64,000 bases of DNA, taken from positions 59,677 through 123,676 of the forward strand of contig NZ_JBEZFP010000007.1 of the NCBI RefSeq assembly GCF_040649515.1. Reading direction: 5' to 3'. Both the position numbers and the translations under genes were made by a program. Shown here one piece after another: positions 8,222 through 16,965 of this stretch. A model generated the notes under the pieces. That model ran no database searches and was not told the origin of the DNA. It saw only the letters and a list, made by a program, of their open reading frames with translations. The DNA comes from Yinghuangia elevatio. GTDB taxonomy: Bacteria; Actinomycetota; Actinomycetes; Streptomycetales; Streptomycetaceae. The first letter of the stretch is position 1, and every line of letters begins with the position of its first letter.

Positions 8222-9190
8222 GTGCTGGAGCGGCACGAGATAGAGAGCTTCCTCGCGGTCGCCGATGAACTGCACTTCGGACGGGCCGCCGACCGGCTCC
8301 TGGTGTCCCGGGCCCGGGTCAGCCAGACCATCCAGAAGCTGGAGCGGCGCGTCGGGGCCCCGCTCTTCGAGCGGACCAGCCGCCGAGTGCAGCTGACCCC
8401 GCTGGGCCGCCAGCTCCGCACCGACATCGCCGACCACCACCAGGCCATCAACGACGGCTTCGCGCGGGCGGTGGCCTCGGCCCGCGGCGTGGCCGGCGTG
8501 CTGCGGCTCGGCGTGATGGGCTCGTACGGCCAGCTCATGATCGACATCTTCGACACCTTCAGCGCCCGGCACCCGGACTGCGAGGTGCAGATCCGCGAGA
8601 TCCACTTCAGCGACCCGTTCGGCGCGCTGCGCGGCGGCGAAGTGGACATCGCGGTGCCGTGGCTGCCGGTGAACGAGCCGGACCTCGCGGTCGGGCCGTC
8701 GGTGGGCAGCGAGTCGATCATCCTCGCGGTCTCCTCGCGGCACCGCTTCGCCCGGCGCGAGAGCGTGGGCCTGGAAGAACTCGGCGACGAGCGCGTGGTG
8801 GGGCTGCCGGTCGGCAACGCGATGCCGGAGTACTGGGTGGAGGCGCACGCGCCGCGCCGCACGCCGTCCGGGCGGCCGATCCCGACCGGGCCGTCGGTGT
8901 CGACGTTCCACGAACTGCTGTCGACGGTCGCCACCGGACAGGCGATCTCGTACGCGTCCGGGCACGGCGCGCGCTTCTACCCGACACCGAACGTCGCGTA
9001 CGTGCCCATCGCCGAGGACCCGCAGGTGACCTGGGCCCTGGTCTGGCGCAAGAGCGACGAGAACCACCGGATCCGGGCCTTCGCGGAGGCGGCCCGCGAC
9101 GCCGCCGACTCGGTGGACGCCGCGCTGCACCCGGACCGTCCCGCGGCCGGTGCGGGCAACGCCGCCGAGGCCGTGCCCGCATCGGGCTGA
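8222..9190 (+). CDS. LysR family transcriptional regulator
   Basis: A 322-residue regulator. I chose GTG at 8222 because GGGAG lies seven bases upstream and the protein then opens VLERHEIESFLAVADELHFG, the usual LysR start. The winged helix-turn-helix occupies residues 1-60 (AADRLLVSRARVSQTIQKLE, then GAPLFERTSRRVQLTPLG). The periplasmic-binding-like effector domain begins at VLRLGVMGSYGQLMID and runs through ILAVSSRHRFARRESVGLEE. It follows the RmlA relic and is not obviously divergent from a target, so its regulon is unknown. Confidence 0.88.
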   Translation: MLERHEIESFLAVADELHFGRAADRLLVSRARVSQTIQKLERRVGAPLFERTSRRVQLTPLGRQLRTDIADHHQAINDGFARAVASARGVAGVLRLGVMGSYGQLMIDIFDTFSARHPDCEVQIREIHFSDPFGALRGGEVDIAVPWLPVNEPDLAVGPSVGSESIILAVSSRHRFARRESVGLEELGDERVVGLPVGNAMPEYWVEAHAPRRTPSGRPIPTGPSVSTFHELLSTVATGQAISYASGHGARFYPTPNVAYVPIAEDPQVTWALVWRKSDENHRIRAFAEAARDAADSVDAALHPDRPAAGAGNAAEAVPASG

Positions 9191-9296
9191 CGGAGGGCCG
9201 CCGAACAGGCGGGCGGGCCGGGCGCCGCGCAGGCCGGGAAATCCCCTCCGGGCAATCGGCAACCCCATCCGCCGACCCGGACACTCCTGGGATGTG

Positions 9297-9875
9297 ATGA
9301 CGCATCAGGAGCAAGACCTCACGGACCGGGACCTGTGGCGCGGCGTCGCCGCCGGGGACCGCTTGGCGTTCGCGGAGATCTTCGACCGGCACGCGGGTGC
9401 CGTCTACGGGCATCTGCTGCGCCGCATGGGCGACCACGGCGAGGCGGAGGACCTGACGTCCGCCGTCTTCCTCGCCGCGTGGCGGCGCCGGGGCGAGGTC
9501 CGCCTCGACCGCGAGAGCGTGCTGCCGTGGCTGCTCGGCACCGCCAACCACACGCTCGCCAACCGCCGCCGGGCGCTCAAGCGCTACCGCGCCCTGGTGG
9601 AACGTGTGCCGCCGCCACCCGACATACCCGACCACGCCGAGGACGTCGCGACGCGCCTGGACGCCGAGCGACGCGCCGCGGCCCTGCGGCGTTCCGTCGG
9701 GCGGCTTCCGCGCCACGAGCGGGACGTGGTCGAACTGTGCGTGTGGGGCGGGCTCGACCAGCAGGCCGCCGCAGTCGCGCTGGGAATTCCGATCGGCACC
9801 GTCAAGGCCCGGATGCACCGGGCGCGCAACCGGCTCGGCACGCTGGTGCCGGAGGAATTGGAGAAGGAGCGATGA
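9297..9875 (+). CDS. ECF-type RNA polymerase sigma factor
   Basis: A 192-residue group 4 sigma factor. Region 2 spans residues 8-75 (WRGVAAGDRLAFAEIFDRHA, GEAEDLTSAVFLAAWRR) and region 4 spans about 125-180 (LPRHERDVVELCVWGGLDQQ, then GIPIGTVKARMHRARNRL). There is no C-terminal SnoaL extension. The GTG immediately before the ATG is an alternative start. Its stop overlaps the ATG of the next gene by four bases (ATGA), implying translational coupling and that the next protein is its dedicated partner or output. The regulatory signal is not apparent. Confidence 0.88.
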   Translation: MTHQEQDLTDRDLWRGVAAGDRLAFAEIFDRHAGAVYGHLLRRMGDHGEAEDLTSAVFLAAWRRRGEVRLDRESVLPWLLGTANHTLANRRRALKRYRALVERVPPPPDIPDHAEDVATRLDAERRAAALRRSVGRLPRHERDVVELCVWGGLDQQAAAVALGIPIGTVKARMHRARNRLGTLVPEELEKER

Positions 9876-10957
9876 GCCCGTACGGCGACGACCGCCTCCC
9901 CGGCCACGACCACCGCCGCCGCCAGCTCATGGCCGTGCTCGGCGCGGAACAGGCGCAGGCGGAGAACGCCCGGATGTCCCGGCACGTCCTCGTGCCGCTC
10001 GTGGCCGGCGCCGCGGTCATCGTGGCCTCCGGTGTCGGCGTGCTCGCGGCCGAGCCGTGGGCCGACGGCGCCGACGGCACGGGACCGGCCGGCTATCGCG
10101 TGCCCGGTGAGACCGGCATACCGCGCGAGTCCGCACGGGTCGGCGACCCGGTGCCCGCCGATGTCGCCGGCGACGCGCTGGCCGCGTGCATGAGGAACGC
10201 GGCCGCCCAAGGCAAGAACACGCCCGCCCCCGGTCCGGTGGGCGGCGAGCAGTCGCCGATCCGAACCGCGCCGCCGAGCGGCCTGCCGACGCAGCCGAAG
10301 CCGGCGCCTGGGACGACCACGCCTCCGTTGTCGGCCCCGCCGGCGAACTCCAGCCCCGAAGGGAAGCCTTCAGGGTCCTCCACCGCGCCGCTGATGCCGC
10401 CCCCGCCGGACTCCCCAACGGTCACCGACGGCAGCCTGCCGCCACCGCACGTCGGACGGCCGCCGGAGAAGGCGTCGGCGTACCGGCCGATCCTGACCAC
10501 GTGGATCGACGACGGTGCGGGCGGCCTCACACCGTTCGTGATCGGCAAGGCACACGGCCCGGGAACGGTGGCGTGTGCGGGCGAGGCGGAGCGGTCCTAT
10601 CCGGTGCACCTCTACTTGGACGAGCGCGGCGCGGCGGACACCTACCCGGGCATCGGGGAGAACGAGTTCCCGTCCGTGAAGCCGGGGGCGGTGGACCCCA
10701 CCGACCCGTCTTCGGTGACCTCGGTCACTTTCTGGGGCTACGCCGACCCGGAGATCGCGCGTGTGGAGGTGACTTCGGCGGGCGGTCCGACCGTCGAGGC
10801 GGAGGTACGGAACGGTGTGTGGGCGGTCAACGGACCGTTCGCCTACGCGGTCGCCGAGGGTCGGCGTACCGAGATCCGCGCGTACGACGCACAGGGAACG
10901 GTGCTGGTCCAAGGGGGCAGGGGCGGGCCGGTGAACGCCGTCCCGACGGCGCCCTGA
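9872..10957 (+). CDS. Single-pass membrane protein encoded with the ECF sigma factor
   Basis: 361 residues, start fixed by the ATGA overlap and a GGAG nearby. Residues 1-37 are cytoplasmic and charged; one transmembrane helix (VLVPLVAGAAVIVASGVGVL) lies near residues 39-60. A long proline/serine-rich region (about 120-210) leads to an extracytoplasmic domain of 150 residues with strands such as YPVHLYLDERGAADTYP and ARVEVTSAGGPTVEAEVRNG. Position and topology suggest an anti-sigma factor or sigma-controlled envelope protein. However, the cytoplasmic segment lacks the HxxxCxxC zinc motif of ZAS anti-sigma factors and is short. I do not recognise the outer domain. Confidence 0.75.
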   Translation: MSPYGDDRLPGHDHRRRQLMAVLGAEQAQAENARMSRHVLVPLVAGAAVIVASGVGVLAAEPWADGADGTGPAGYRVPGETGIPRESARVGDPVPADVAGDALAACMRNAAAQGKNTPAPGPVGGEQSPIRTAPPSGLPTQPKPAPGTTTPPLSAPPANSSPEGKPSGSSTAPLMPPPPDSPTVTDGSLPPPHVGRPPEKASAYRPILTTWIDDGAGGLTPFVIGKAHGPGTVACAGEAERSYPVHLYLDERGAADTYPGIGENEFPSVKPGAVDPTDPSSVTSVTFWGYADPEIARVEVTSAGGPTVEAEVRNGVWAVNGPFAYAVAEGRRTEIRAYDAQGTVLVQGGRGGPVNAVPTAP

Positions 10958-10982
10958 CAGCCTGTCAATTGCCTTTTGCCGA

Positions 10983-11014
10983 AAGCCCGTTCGCCCTCGC
11001 AGGCGGACGGGCTT
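10983..11014. terminator. Bidirectional rho-independent-type hairpin
   Basis: A 13-base-pair stem (AAGCCCGTTCGCC with GGCGGACGGGCTT, one G-T pair) encloses a six-base loop. It sits between the converging sigma-factor operon and the encapsulin gene, so it can serve both. Confidence 0.75.
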
Positions 11015-11119
11015 CGGTGTGTTGTGCGGCGCCGCGCGCCGGCCGTGTGGCGCAACTCGCGCGCGCTGACGCCGCCCACGTTCGTCCCCGGCCGTCGGTC
11101 CCGGGCCGTCGGTTCCCGG

Positions 11120-11923
11120 TCAGTCCCCGGTCAGGGCGACGGCCGCCTCCGGCGAGTAGAGCGAGAACGTCAGCGACTCGGTGAGGTACAGGCGTACCGA
11201 CCCGGCGTCGTGCGACTCGTAGCCGATCGACAGGTCCTGGCCGAGGTGCAGCGTGAAGTCGCCGCCGCGCGTGGACAGCAGTACGGCGCCCTTCAGCGCC
11301 GGCGCCCACACGATCTCGCCGCCGGCCAGCACCCGCGCCACATGCTCGCGCACCGGGTAGCCGTGGTTGGAGGTCTCGTTGACCGCGGTGTACGCGTCGG
11401 CGCCGAGCAGCAGCGCGTACGGCCCGCCGACGCCCGCGAGGCGGAGCGCCGTGAGGGCGCGCGACACCGCGTCCGGGTAGTCCTCGACACGCGGCGGCAG
11501 AGCCACCGAGGGAGTGTCGGCGCCGGTACGGATGCCCGTGATGCCCGCGTCCGCCCAGCCCTCGAACACCGCGCGGTCCTCGGCGATGGCCATCGTGCGG
11601 GCCGCGTCCTTGACCGGCTGCCAGTCGGAGTCCGCGGAGCCGCGCAGGACGTCGTCGACCGCCTGGCGGTCCAGCGTGAACGGCACCCGGAGCTCGACGA
11701 CGTGCCGTGCCTCCCGGCTGAACGCCTGCACGCCGTCGCCGGGCGAACCGAGCGGCTTCAGATGCCCCGTGCCGACCGCCGCCAGCCCGGTCCCGGACGG
11801 TCCCGCCAGGTCGACGACGCGGCGTCCGGCCAGGTGCAGGGTGAAGGTGCGGCGGGCCTCGTCCTCGATCTCCGCCCATGCGGCGTCGGAGATCGGGGCG
11901 AGTTCGCGGTGCAGGTTGTTCAT
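11120..11923 (-). CDS. Family 1 encapsulin nanocompartment shell protein
   Basis: 267 residues, the normal length for HK97-fold family 1 encapsulins. The start is set by AAAGGAGC upstream and by the ATGA overlap with the DyP gene. Characteristic stretches are the N-terminal helix MNNLHRELAPISDAAWAEIE that contacts cargo, the RRVVDLAGPSGTGLAAVGTG segment, the central GGPYALLLGADAYTAVNE E-loop/P-domain region, and the C-terminal GQDLSIGYESHDAGSVRLY with SLTFSLYSPEAAVAL. The shell self-assembles in the cytoplasm and encloses proteins bearing a short C-terminal targeting peptide; here the cargo is the DyP peroxidase immediately upstream. Assignment is firm. Confidence 0.95.
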   Translation of the reverse strand: MNNLHRELAPISDAAWAEIEDEARRTFTLHLAGRRVVDLAGPSGTGLAAVGTGHLKPLGSPGDGVQAFSREARHVVELRVPFTLDRQAVDDVLRGSADSDWQPVKDAARTMAIAEDRAVFEGWADAGITGIRTGADTPSVALPPRVEDYPDAVSRALTALRLAGVGGPYALLLGADAYTAVNETSNHGYPVREHVARVLAGGEIVWAPALKGAVLLSTRGGDFTLHLGQDLSIGYESHDAGSVRLYLTESLTFSLYSPEAAVALTGD

Positions 11924-13065
11924 CGGGTCGTGCTCCTTTTCAGGCTGCCGATGCGGAGTGAACCGTCGGACGTCTCGGCTGAGGCGGTGCTCTGGTCGGT
12001 GCTCGGTTCGCCGGCCGGCCTGGCGCTCGGGTCGGCGGCCGGGTCTGGGGCCGGGTCGGCGCTCGCGCCGGCGTGCGCGCCGGCCTCCCGACCGTCGGGT
12101 GCGGGCGGCGGGTCGTCGAGGAAGTCCTGCGCCGGCACGAAGTACAGCGACCCGGTGACCGCCGTCGAGAAGTCGAGCAGCCGGTCGTGCAGCCCGGGCG
12201 GGTCGCCCAGGAACATGTTGTCGAGCATGCGCTCGGTGACCGCCGGGGTGGCGCAGTAGCCGATGAAGTAGGTCCCGAACTCGCCGCGCCCGAGCGTCCC
12301 GAACGGCATGTTCAACCGGACGATCTCCAGCTTGTTGCCGTCCTCGTCGTCGATGTCGGTCAGCGCGATGTGCGCGTTCGGCGGCTTCACGTCGTCGGAC
12401 ATCTCGATGTCGGACAGCTTGGCCCGGCCGACCGCGCGCTCCTGTGCCTCGACCGGAAGCGCGTTCCACGACTCCATGTCGTGCAGGTACTTCTGCACGA
12501 TCACGTAGCTCCCGCCCGCGAAGTCCGGTTCGGCGGTGCGGGTGGCGATGGCCGCGCGATGGGCCGGGGAGCCGGCCGGGTTCTCCGTACCGTCGACGAA
12601 GCCGAGCAGGTCGCGGTCGTCGAAGTAGCGGAAGCCGTGCACCTCGTCCTGTACGGTGACCGCGCCCGCGAGCCGGTTCATCAGGTGCGTCGCGAGCTCG
12701 AAGCACAGGTCCATGCGCTGCGCGCGGATGTGGAAGAGGAGGTCGCCCGGGGTGGAGGGGGCGCGGTGCGTGGCGCCCACGCGCTCCTCCAGCGGGTGCA
12801 GCTCGGCCGGGCGCGGGCCCGTGAACAGGCGGTCCCACGCGTCGGAGCCGATGCCGGTGATGCAGGTGAGCGCGTCCTGCGGGGCGCGGAAGCCGACCGC
12901 CCGCACGAGCCCGGAGATGTCCGGGACGAGGTCGCGGACCTGCTCCTCGCCGCCCTCGTCCACCGTCAGGACCAGGAAGACCGCGGCGTTGGTCAGCGGT
13001 GCCAGCACCGCCTGCAGCACCGGCTGCGGCTGCTCCGGCAGCGGCTCCGGCGACGGCTGCGTCAT
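11920..13065 (-). CDS. Encapsulin-targeted dye-decolorizing (DyP) heme peroxidase
   Basis: 381 residues of class B-type DyP peroxidase. The GxxDG signature is GFVDG at residues 155-159 (distal Asp 158), the likely proximal heme histidine is His 232 in NAHIALTD, and the catalytic arginine and aromatic residues follow in LEIVRLNMPFGTLGRGEFG. After residue 315 comes a disordered Pro/Ala/Asp/Ser linker of about 50 residues. The chain ends with DGSLRIGSLKR (367-377), the classic family 1 encapsulin cargo-loading peptide. The gene overlaps the shell gene by four bases. The enzyme oxidises substrates with hydrogen peroxide inside the shell; the physiological substrate in actinobacteria is unsettled. 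No promoter signal is obvious in the 240 bases upstream. Confidence 0.96.
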   Translation of the reverse strand: MTQPSPEPLPEQPQPVLQAVLAPLTNAAVFLVLTVDEGGEEQVRDLVPDISGLVRAVGFRAPQDALTCITGIGSDAWDRLFTGPRPAELHPLEERVGATHRAPSTPGDLLFHIRAQRMDLCFELATHLMNRLAGAVTVQDEVHGFRYFDDRDLLGFVDGTENPAGSPAHRAAIATRTAEPDFAGGSYVIVQKYLHDMESWNALPVEAQERAVGRAKLSDIEMSDDVKPPNAHIALTDIDDEDGNKLEIVRLNMPFGTLGRGEFGTYFIGYCATPAVTERMLDNMFLGDPPGLHDRLLDFSTAVTGSLYFVPAQDFLDDPPPAPDGREAGAHAGASADPAPDPAADPSARPAGEPSTDQSTASAETSDGSLRIGSLKRSTTR

Positions 13066-13306
13066 CCGGCGGGCTCCTCTCGCTCAGGGGTCGGACCCGC
13101 GCGGGCCGGGAGGCCGTGTGCGGGTCGGTCCGGGATCTCGATCCGGACAGGTCCGCATCGGTCCAGGGCAGGTCCGGGGTCGATCATGGCGGACTGATCG
13201 AAACTGCGCGCCACGTCGTCAACACATACCGGACTTTGGTCCCGGTTCGGCGCGACCTTCGCCACGATGCCTGCCCGTGTCGGACCGATACGTCAGGATG
13301 ATGATC

Positions 13307-13855
13307 ATGCATCTCGAGGAGTGGCGGCACACCGGGGAGTACTTCGACCTGCTGGTTGCGGGCAACACCCCGGAGATGACGCGCTTCCTGGGCGGCCCCG
13401 AGCCCGAGGCCAAGCTGCGCGAGCGGCACCTCCGGTACGCGGACCTCGCCGACACCGAGGCGGGCCGCATGTTCGGCATCCGCGCGGACCAGGCCGACGG
13501 CCCGGGCGGGGCCGCGAGTGGGGCCGAGGGCGGCGGGAGTCCGGCGCTCGCCGGCTCGGTCGGCTACTGGGAACGCGAATGGCTCGGCACGACGGTGTGG
13601 GAGGCAGGCTGGGCGGTGCTGCCCGCGTTCCAGGGCTGCGGCCTCGCCGTCGCGGCCGTCGTCGCGCTGCTGGACCACGCGCGGGCGGACGGGCGGCACC
13701 GGCTGCTGCACGCGTACCCGAAGGTGGACCACCCCGCGTCGAACGGGGTGTGCCGCAAGGCCGGGTTCACGCTGCTCGGCCCGGCCGATTTCGAGTACCC
13801 GCCGGGCAATCCGATCCGGTGCAACGACTGGCAGTTCGTGCTCCGAGCGGGGTGA
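13307..13855 (+). CDS. GNAT family N-acetyltransferase
   Basis: About 182 residues (upstream in-frame GTG 13277 and two ATGs at 13298/13301 are alternatives; AGGA sits eight bases before 13307). The N-terminus MHLEEWRHTGEYFDLLV and the segment TRFLGGPEPEAKLRERHLRY are typical of acetyltransferases acting on small molecules or protein N-termini. The acetyl-CoA site is in VLPAFQGCGLAVAAVVALLD, with the final SNGVCRKAGFTLLG motif. A glycine/alanine-rich insert (about residues 65-83) interrupts the fold's first half. Substrate unknown; it stands alone. Confidence 0.85.
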   Translation: MHLEEWRHTGEYFDLLVAGNTPEMTRFLGGPEPEAKLRERHLRYADLADTEAGRMFGIRADQADGPGGAASGAEGGGSPALAGSVGYWEREWLGTTVWEAGWAVLPAFQGCGLAVAAVVALLDHARADGRHRLLHAYPKVDHPASNGVCRKAGFTLLGPADFEYPPGNPIRCNDWQFVLRAG

Positions 13856-13876
13856 CCGACCGCCGCGGCGGCGGAC

Positions 13877-14275
13877 TCAGCCCTCGCTTTCCCGCAGGCG
13901 GGCGAGCAGGATGGACAAGTAGCTCCCGGCCGGGTCCTTGACCGCGGTGAGCAGCGTGACGTTGCCCTTGGCGACCGCCGCGCGCAGCCGCTCCAGACCC
14001 TCGCGCTCGGTGTAGCCGTCGAGTTCGTCGGTGTACCGGACGGCGAACTCGGCGGCGCGCCCCTCGGGATCGGCGTGGAACCACTTGCGGAGCTCGGTCG
14101 AGGGGGCGACCTCCTTGGCCCACACGTCGACGGCGGCCTTCTCCTTGCTGATGCCACGCGGCCACAGCCGGTCGACGAGGACGCGGAGGCCGTCGTCGGG
14201 GCCGGGAGCGTCGTACACCCGTGCGACGCGGTAGCCGGTCGGGAGGTCGGGGACCTCGGCGAGACGTTTGGTCAT
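13877..14275 (-). CDS. DUF488 family protein
   Basis: 132 residues starting MTKRLAEVPDLPTGYRVARV. The conserved DUF488 features are DGLRVLVDRLWPRGISKEKA near residue 30-48, WAKEVAPSTELRKWFHADP, and the closing GNVTLLTAVKDPAGSYLSIL. The family is widespread and of unknown biochemistry. The longer upstream frame starting at 14458 is not supported. The gene is divergent from methylglyoxal synthase, 110 bases away. Confidence 0.88.
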   Translation of the reverse strand: MTKRLAEVPDLPTGYRVARVYDAPGPDDGLRVLVDRLWPRGISKEKAAVDVWAKEVAPSTELRKWFHADPEGRAAEFAVRYTDELDGYTEREGLERLRAAVAKGNVTLLTAVKDPAGSYLSILLARLRESEG

Positions 14276-14385
14276 ACCCCGAGTATCGGTCGGACGGCCC
14301 CGCGACACCCCGGCGACACAGCACTGATCGATAATGCGGGGGCATGGCGTCGGCCGTGCCCCCGACCAGCACGAAAGAGAGCCGA

Positions 14386-14856
14386 ATGACCTTGGACCAG
14401 AAGGACGCCGAAACCACCGGCGTCGTGCGCGACGAGATGGGCATAGCCCTGGTCGCACACGACGGCTGCAAGGCCGAGATGGTCGCGTGGGCGGGCGAGC
14501 ACCGCGAGATCCTGGGACGCCACCGGCTCTACGCGACCGGGACCACCGGCGGCCTGGTCGCGGAGGCGACCGGCCTGCCGGTGGTGCGCTTCCGCAGCGG
14601 ACCGCTCGGCGGCGACCAGCAGGTCGGCGCCCGTATCGCCGAAGGTGACGTCGACCTGCTGGTGTTCTTCTGGGACGCGCTGACCGCGCAGCCGCACGAG
14701 CCCGACGTACGGGCGCTCCTGCGCCTGGCGGTGCTGGCCAACGTGCCCGTCGCCTGCAACCGGGCGACGGCCGACCTGGTGATCACATCGCCGCAGTTGG
14801 GCGGCGACCACCGCGTGCACGTGGACAGCCGGCTGGCGGGCCGCGTCGCGTCCTGA
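14386..14856 (+). CDS. mgsA: Methylglyoxal synthase
   Basis: 156 residues that convert dihydroxyacetone phosphate to methylglyoxal and phosphate in the cytoplasm, a bypass that relieves sugar-phosphate build-up. The substrate loop TGTTGG follows IALVAHDGCK (His near residue 25), and the diagnostic block SGPLGGDQQVGARIAEG is followed by LLVFFWDALTAQPHEPDV and VPVACNRATAD. I chose the ATG at 14386 over one at 14344, since the extra residues do not match the family. It is monocistronic, converging on the double-SnoaL gene four bases away. Confidence 0.93.
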   Translation: MTLDQKDAETTGVVRDEMGIALVAHDGCKAEMVAWAGEHREILGRHRLYATGTTGGLVAEATGLPVVRFRSGPLGGDQQVGARIAEGDVDLLVFFWDALTAQPHEPDVRALLRLAVLANVPVACNRATADLVITSPQLGGDHRVHVDSRLAGRVAS

Positions 14857-14860
14857 GGCG

Positions 14861-15643
14861 TCAGAACATGCCGTTGTCGTGCGGCAGCCTGGGCGGCACG
14901 GGGGTCAGGACGTCCCAGTGCTCGACGATGAACCCGCCGCCCGCGCCGCTGCCGTCGACGCGGAAGAGGTCGTGGAACGCGTACGGGCTGCCGCCGAGAC
15001 TGCCGGACGACAGGGTGTAGACGAACTCGCCCTCGGCCACCACGCGGTGCACCCGGTCGTAACGCGGCACGAGGCCCTGCGCGCGCATCGCGGCGGACGC
15101 CGCACCCAGGCCGGCGATGCCGTCGCCGGTGCCGGGGTTGTGCTGGGCGAAGTCGTCGGCGTGGACGAACTCGGCTATCCGGTCGTACTCGCGGTCGATC
15201 AGCACGGTGCGCAGGAACGTTTCGCCAACCTGACGGCTGGTGGCCCGTTGACCCGGACGGGTGACGAGCGTGGGCCCGTCGGTCTGCGAGCGGCCGCTCA
15301 CCGTGGCCCCGGCCTCGGGGGTCAGGGCGTCCCAGTGCTCGGCGATCCGGCCGTCCGCGACGCGGAAGAGGTCGAACGCCACCAGGGGCCGCGGGCCGAG
15401 CCCGTGGTAGGTGCCGTGCATGAGCACCAGGTCCCCGTCGGAGAGCAGGCGGGCGCAGGTGTACGAGAAGGTCTCCGGCAGCGCCGCCACATGCGCGCGC
15501 AGCGCTTCCGGCCCGTCGCCGAGCAGCGCGCTGTGCTGCCGGAAACCGGGTGTGACCAGGCGCGCGACGGCGTCCGGGTCGCGCTTGCCGAACATTTCGT
15601 CAACGGCTTGGGTGACCACGTCCTTGGGTCCCTGGGGCATCAT
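14861..15643 (-). CDS. Tandem SnoaL-like (NTF2 fold) two-domain protein
   Basis: 260 residues with two NTF2/SnoaL domains: residues about 5-125 (TPGFRQHSALLGDGPEALRA, then FDLFRVADGRIAEHWDALTP) and about 135-250 (FVHADDFAQHNPGTGDGIAG, then FHDLFRVDGSG and IVEHWDVLTPVPP). Both halves keep the xRVxDGxIxEHWD-type strand that ends the fold. GAGGAG lies at normal distance from the ATG pair at 15643/15640. Proteins of this type bind small hydrophobic molecules; the role here is unknown. Confidence 0.85.
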   Translation of the reverse strand: MMPQGPKDVVTQAVDEMFGKRDPDAVARLVTPGFRQHSALLGDGPEALRAHVAALPETFSYTCARLLSDGDLVLMHGTYHGLGPRPLVAFDLFRVADGRIAEHWDALTPEAGATVSGRSQTDGPTLVTRPGQRATSRQVGETFLRTVLIDREYDRIAEFVHADDFAQHNPGTGDGIAGLGAASAAMRAQGLVPRYDRVHRVVAEGEFVYTLSSGSLGGSPYAFHDLFRVDGSGAGGGFIVEHWDVLTPVPPRLPHDNGMF

Positions 15644-15833
15644 CGGCACCGCTCCTCACGCTCTGCCCGCCCCCGACAGCGGGTGATCACTGTGTGCGAC
15701 TCATCGTGGCGCAAGGTCACGCCACCGTCATCCCGAGAAAGGGACCGCGGGGGTCGTGCAGGTTCGCGGGGCCGCGCGGAATCGGGGTCGCGGGGCTCGG
15801 GAATGTGGGGGTTGGGGTTGTGTTGTGGGTGGT

Positions 15834-16862
15834 GTGACTTCGTTTTCGCGCGGTACGCGCCTCTCGGTGCTGGATCGGTCGCGCACGCGGCGGGGCGAGG
15901 CGTACCCCGAGGCGCTGCGGGCGACCGTCGAGTTCGCGCGGCAGGCCGAGGACCTGGGCTACCACCGATTCTGGGTGTCCGAGCACCACGCGGTGCCCGG
16001 CGTCGCCGGGTCCGCGCCGACCGTCCTGGCCTCCGCGGTGGCCGCCGCGACGCGGCGGATCCGGGTGGGCACCGGCGGCGTCATGCTGCCGAACCACCGG
16101 CCCATCGTGGTCGCCGAGCAGTTCGGCGTGCTGGAGTCGCTGTTCCCCGGCCGTATCGACATGGGCCTGGGCCGCTCGCTGGGCTTCACCGACGGCATCC
16201 GCCGCGCACTGGGCCGGGACAAGTCGGCGGCCGCCGAGTTCCCGGAGCAACTGGCCGAGCTGCTGGGCTACTTCACGGGCGACCAGAGCACGTACCCCGA
16301 TGTGCACGCGCGGCCTGCCGAGGGGCTGCGGCCGGCGCCGTTCGTGCTGGCGACGGGCGAGGGCGCGGGGTTCGCCGCGGACGCCGGGCTGCCGCTGGTG
16401 ATCGCGACGTTCGGCGGCGAGGAGCGCATGCTGCGGTCGATCGACGCGTACCGCGTGGCCTTCCGGCCGTCGGTGTGGGCGCGGGAGCCGTACGTCGTGG
16501 TGTCGGGCAGCGTCGCGGTGGCCGACAGCGAGCGCGAGGCCGAGGAACTGCTGCTGCCGGAAGCATGGTCGGCGGCGTACTCGCGGACTCATGGGGTGTT
16601 CCCGCCGCTGGTGTCGGTGGGCGAGATCCGCGCAACGGCGATGACGTCGCGCGAGCGGGCGTACCTGGAGGAGTCGCTGCGCGGCCACATCCGCGGCACC
16701 GACGAGCAGGTCGCCGACGAGCTGACCCGTCTCGTCGCGGTGAGCGGGGCGGACGAATTCCTGGTGACGACGAGCACGTTCGACCGCGCCGCGCAGTTGG
16801 CGGCGTACGCGCGGCTCGCCCGGGTGATGCGCCTGTCCGGCGCGACCGCCGCGGCGGCCTGA
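15834..16862 (+). CDS. Luciferase-like monooxygenase (MsnO8/LLM family)
   Basis: 342 residues from GTG, giving an N-terminus TSFSRGTRLSVLDRSRTRRG typical of the FMN-dependent subgroup whose first strand contains SVLDxSP. Further marks are FWVSEHHAVPGVAGSAPTVL, RIRVGTGGVMLPNHRPIVVA, the phosphate-binding RIDMGLGRSLGFTDG, and FVLATGEGAGFAADAGLP. It probably uses FMNH2 supplied by a reductase to oxidise a small substrate. It stands alone; the next gene starts 103 bases later behind a palindrome. Confidence 0.87.
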   Translation: MTSFSRGTRLSVLDRSRTRRGEAYPEALRATVEFARQAEDLGYHRFWVSEHHAVPGVAGSAPTVLASAVAAATRRIRVGTGGVMLPNHRPIVVAEQFGVLESLFPGRIDMGLGRSLGFTDGIRRALGRDKSAAAEFPEQLAELLGYFTGDQSTYPDVHARPAEGLRPAPFVLATGEGAGFAADAGLPLVIATFGGEERMLRSIDAYRVAFRPSVWAREPYVVVSGSVAVADSEREAEELLLPEAWSAAYSRTHGVFPPLVSVGEIRATAMTSRERAYLEESLRGHIRGTDEQVADELTRLVAVSGADEFLVTTSTFDRAAQLAAYARLARVMRLSGATAAAA

Positions 16863-16900
16863 CGCGGTCCTCTTGTGCGCACTCCTCTTGCCCTCGTCAA

Positions 16901-16914
16901 GAAAACCTGTTTTC
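16901..16914. promoter_or_regulatory. Inverted repeat upstream of enoyl-CoA hydratase gene
   Basis: GAAAAC and GTTTTC flank CT, 51 bases ahead of the hydratase ATG. The AACnnGTT core resembles sites of TetR-type lipid-metabolism repressors, but the outer bases do not fit the KstR consensus. Likely an operator or part of the promoter. Confidence 0.4.
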
Positions 16915-16965
16915 CTGACTCGGCCGCCGCACCGCGCACCGCAGCACCCGCGAGGAGAGCCGACC

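Noticed and set aside
16901..16914. KstR (cholesterol regulon) operator ahead of the enoyl-CoA hydratase
   Set aside because: Only the AACnnGTT core matches; the outer T and A of the KstR consensus are absent and no sterol genes are nearby.
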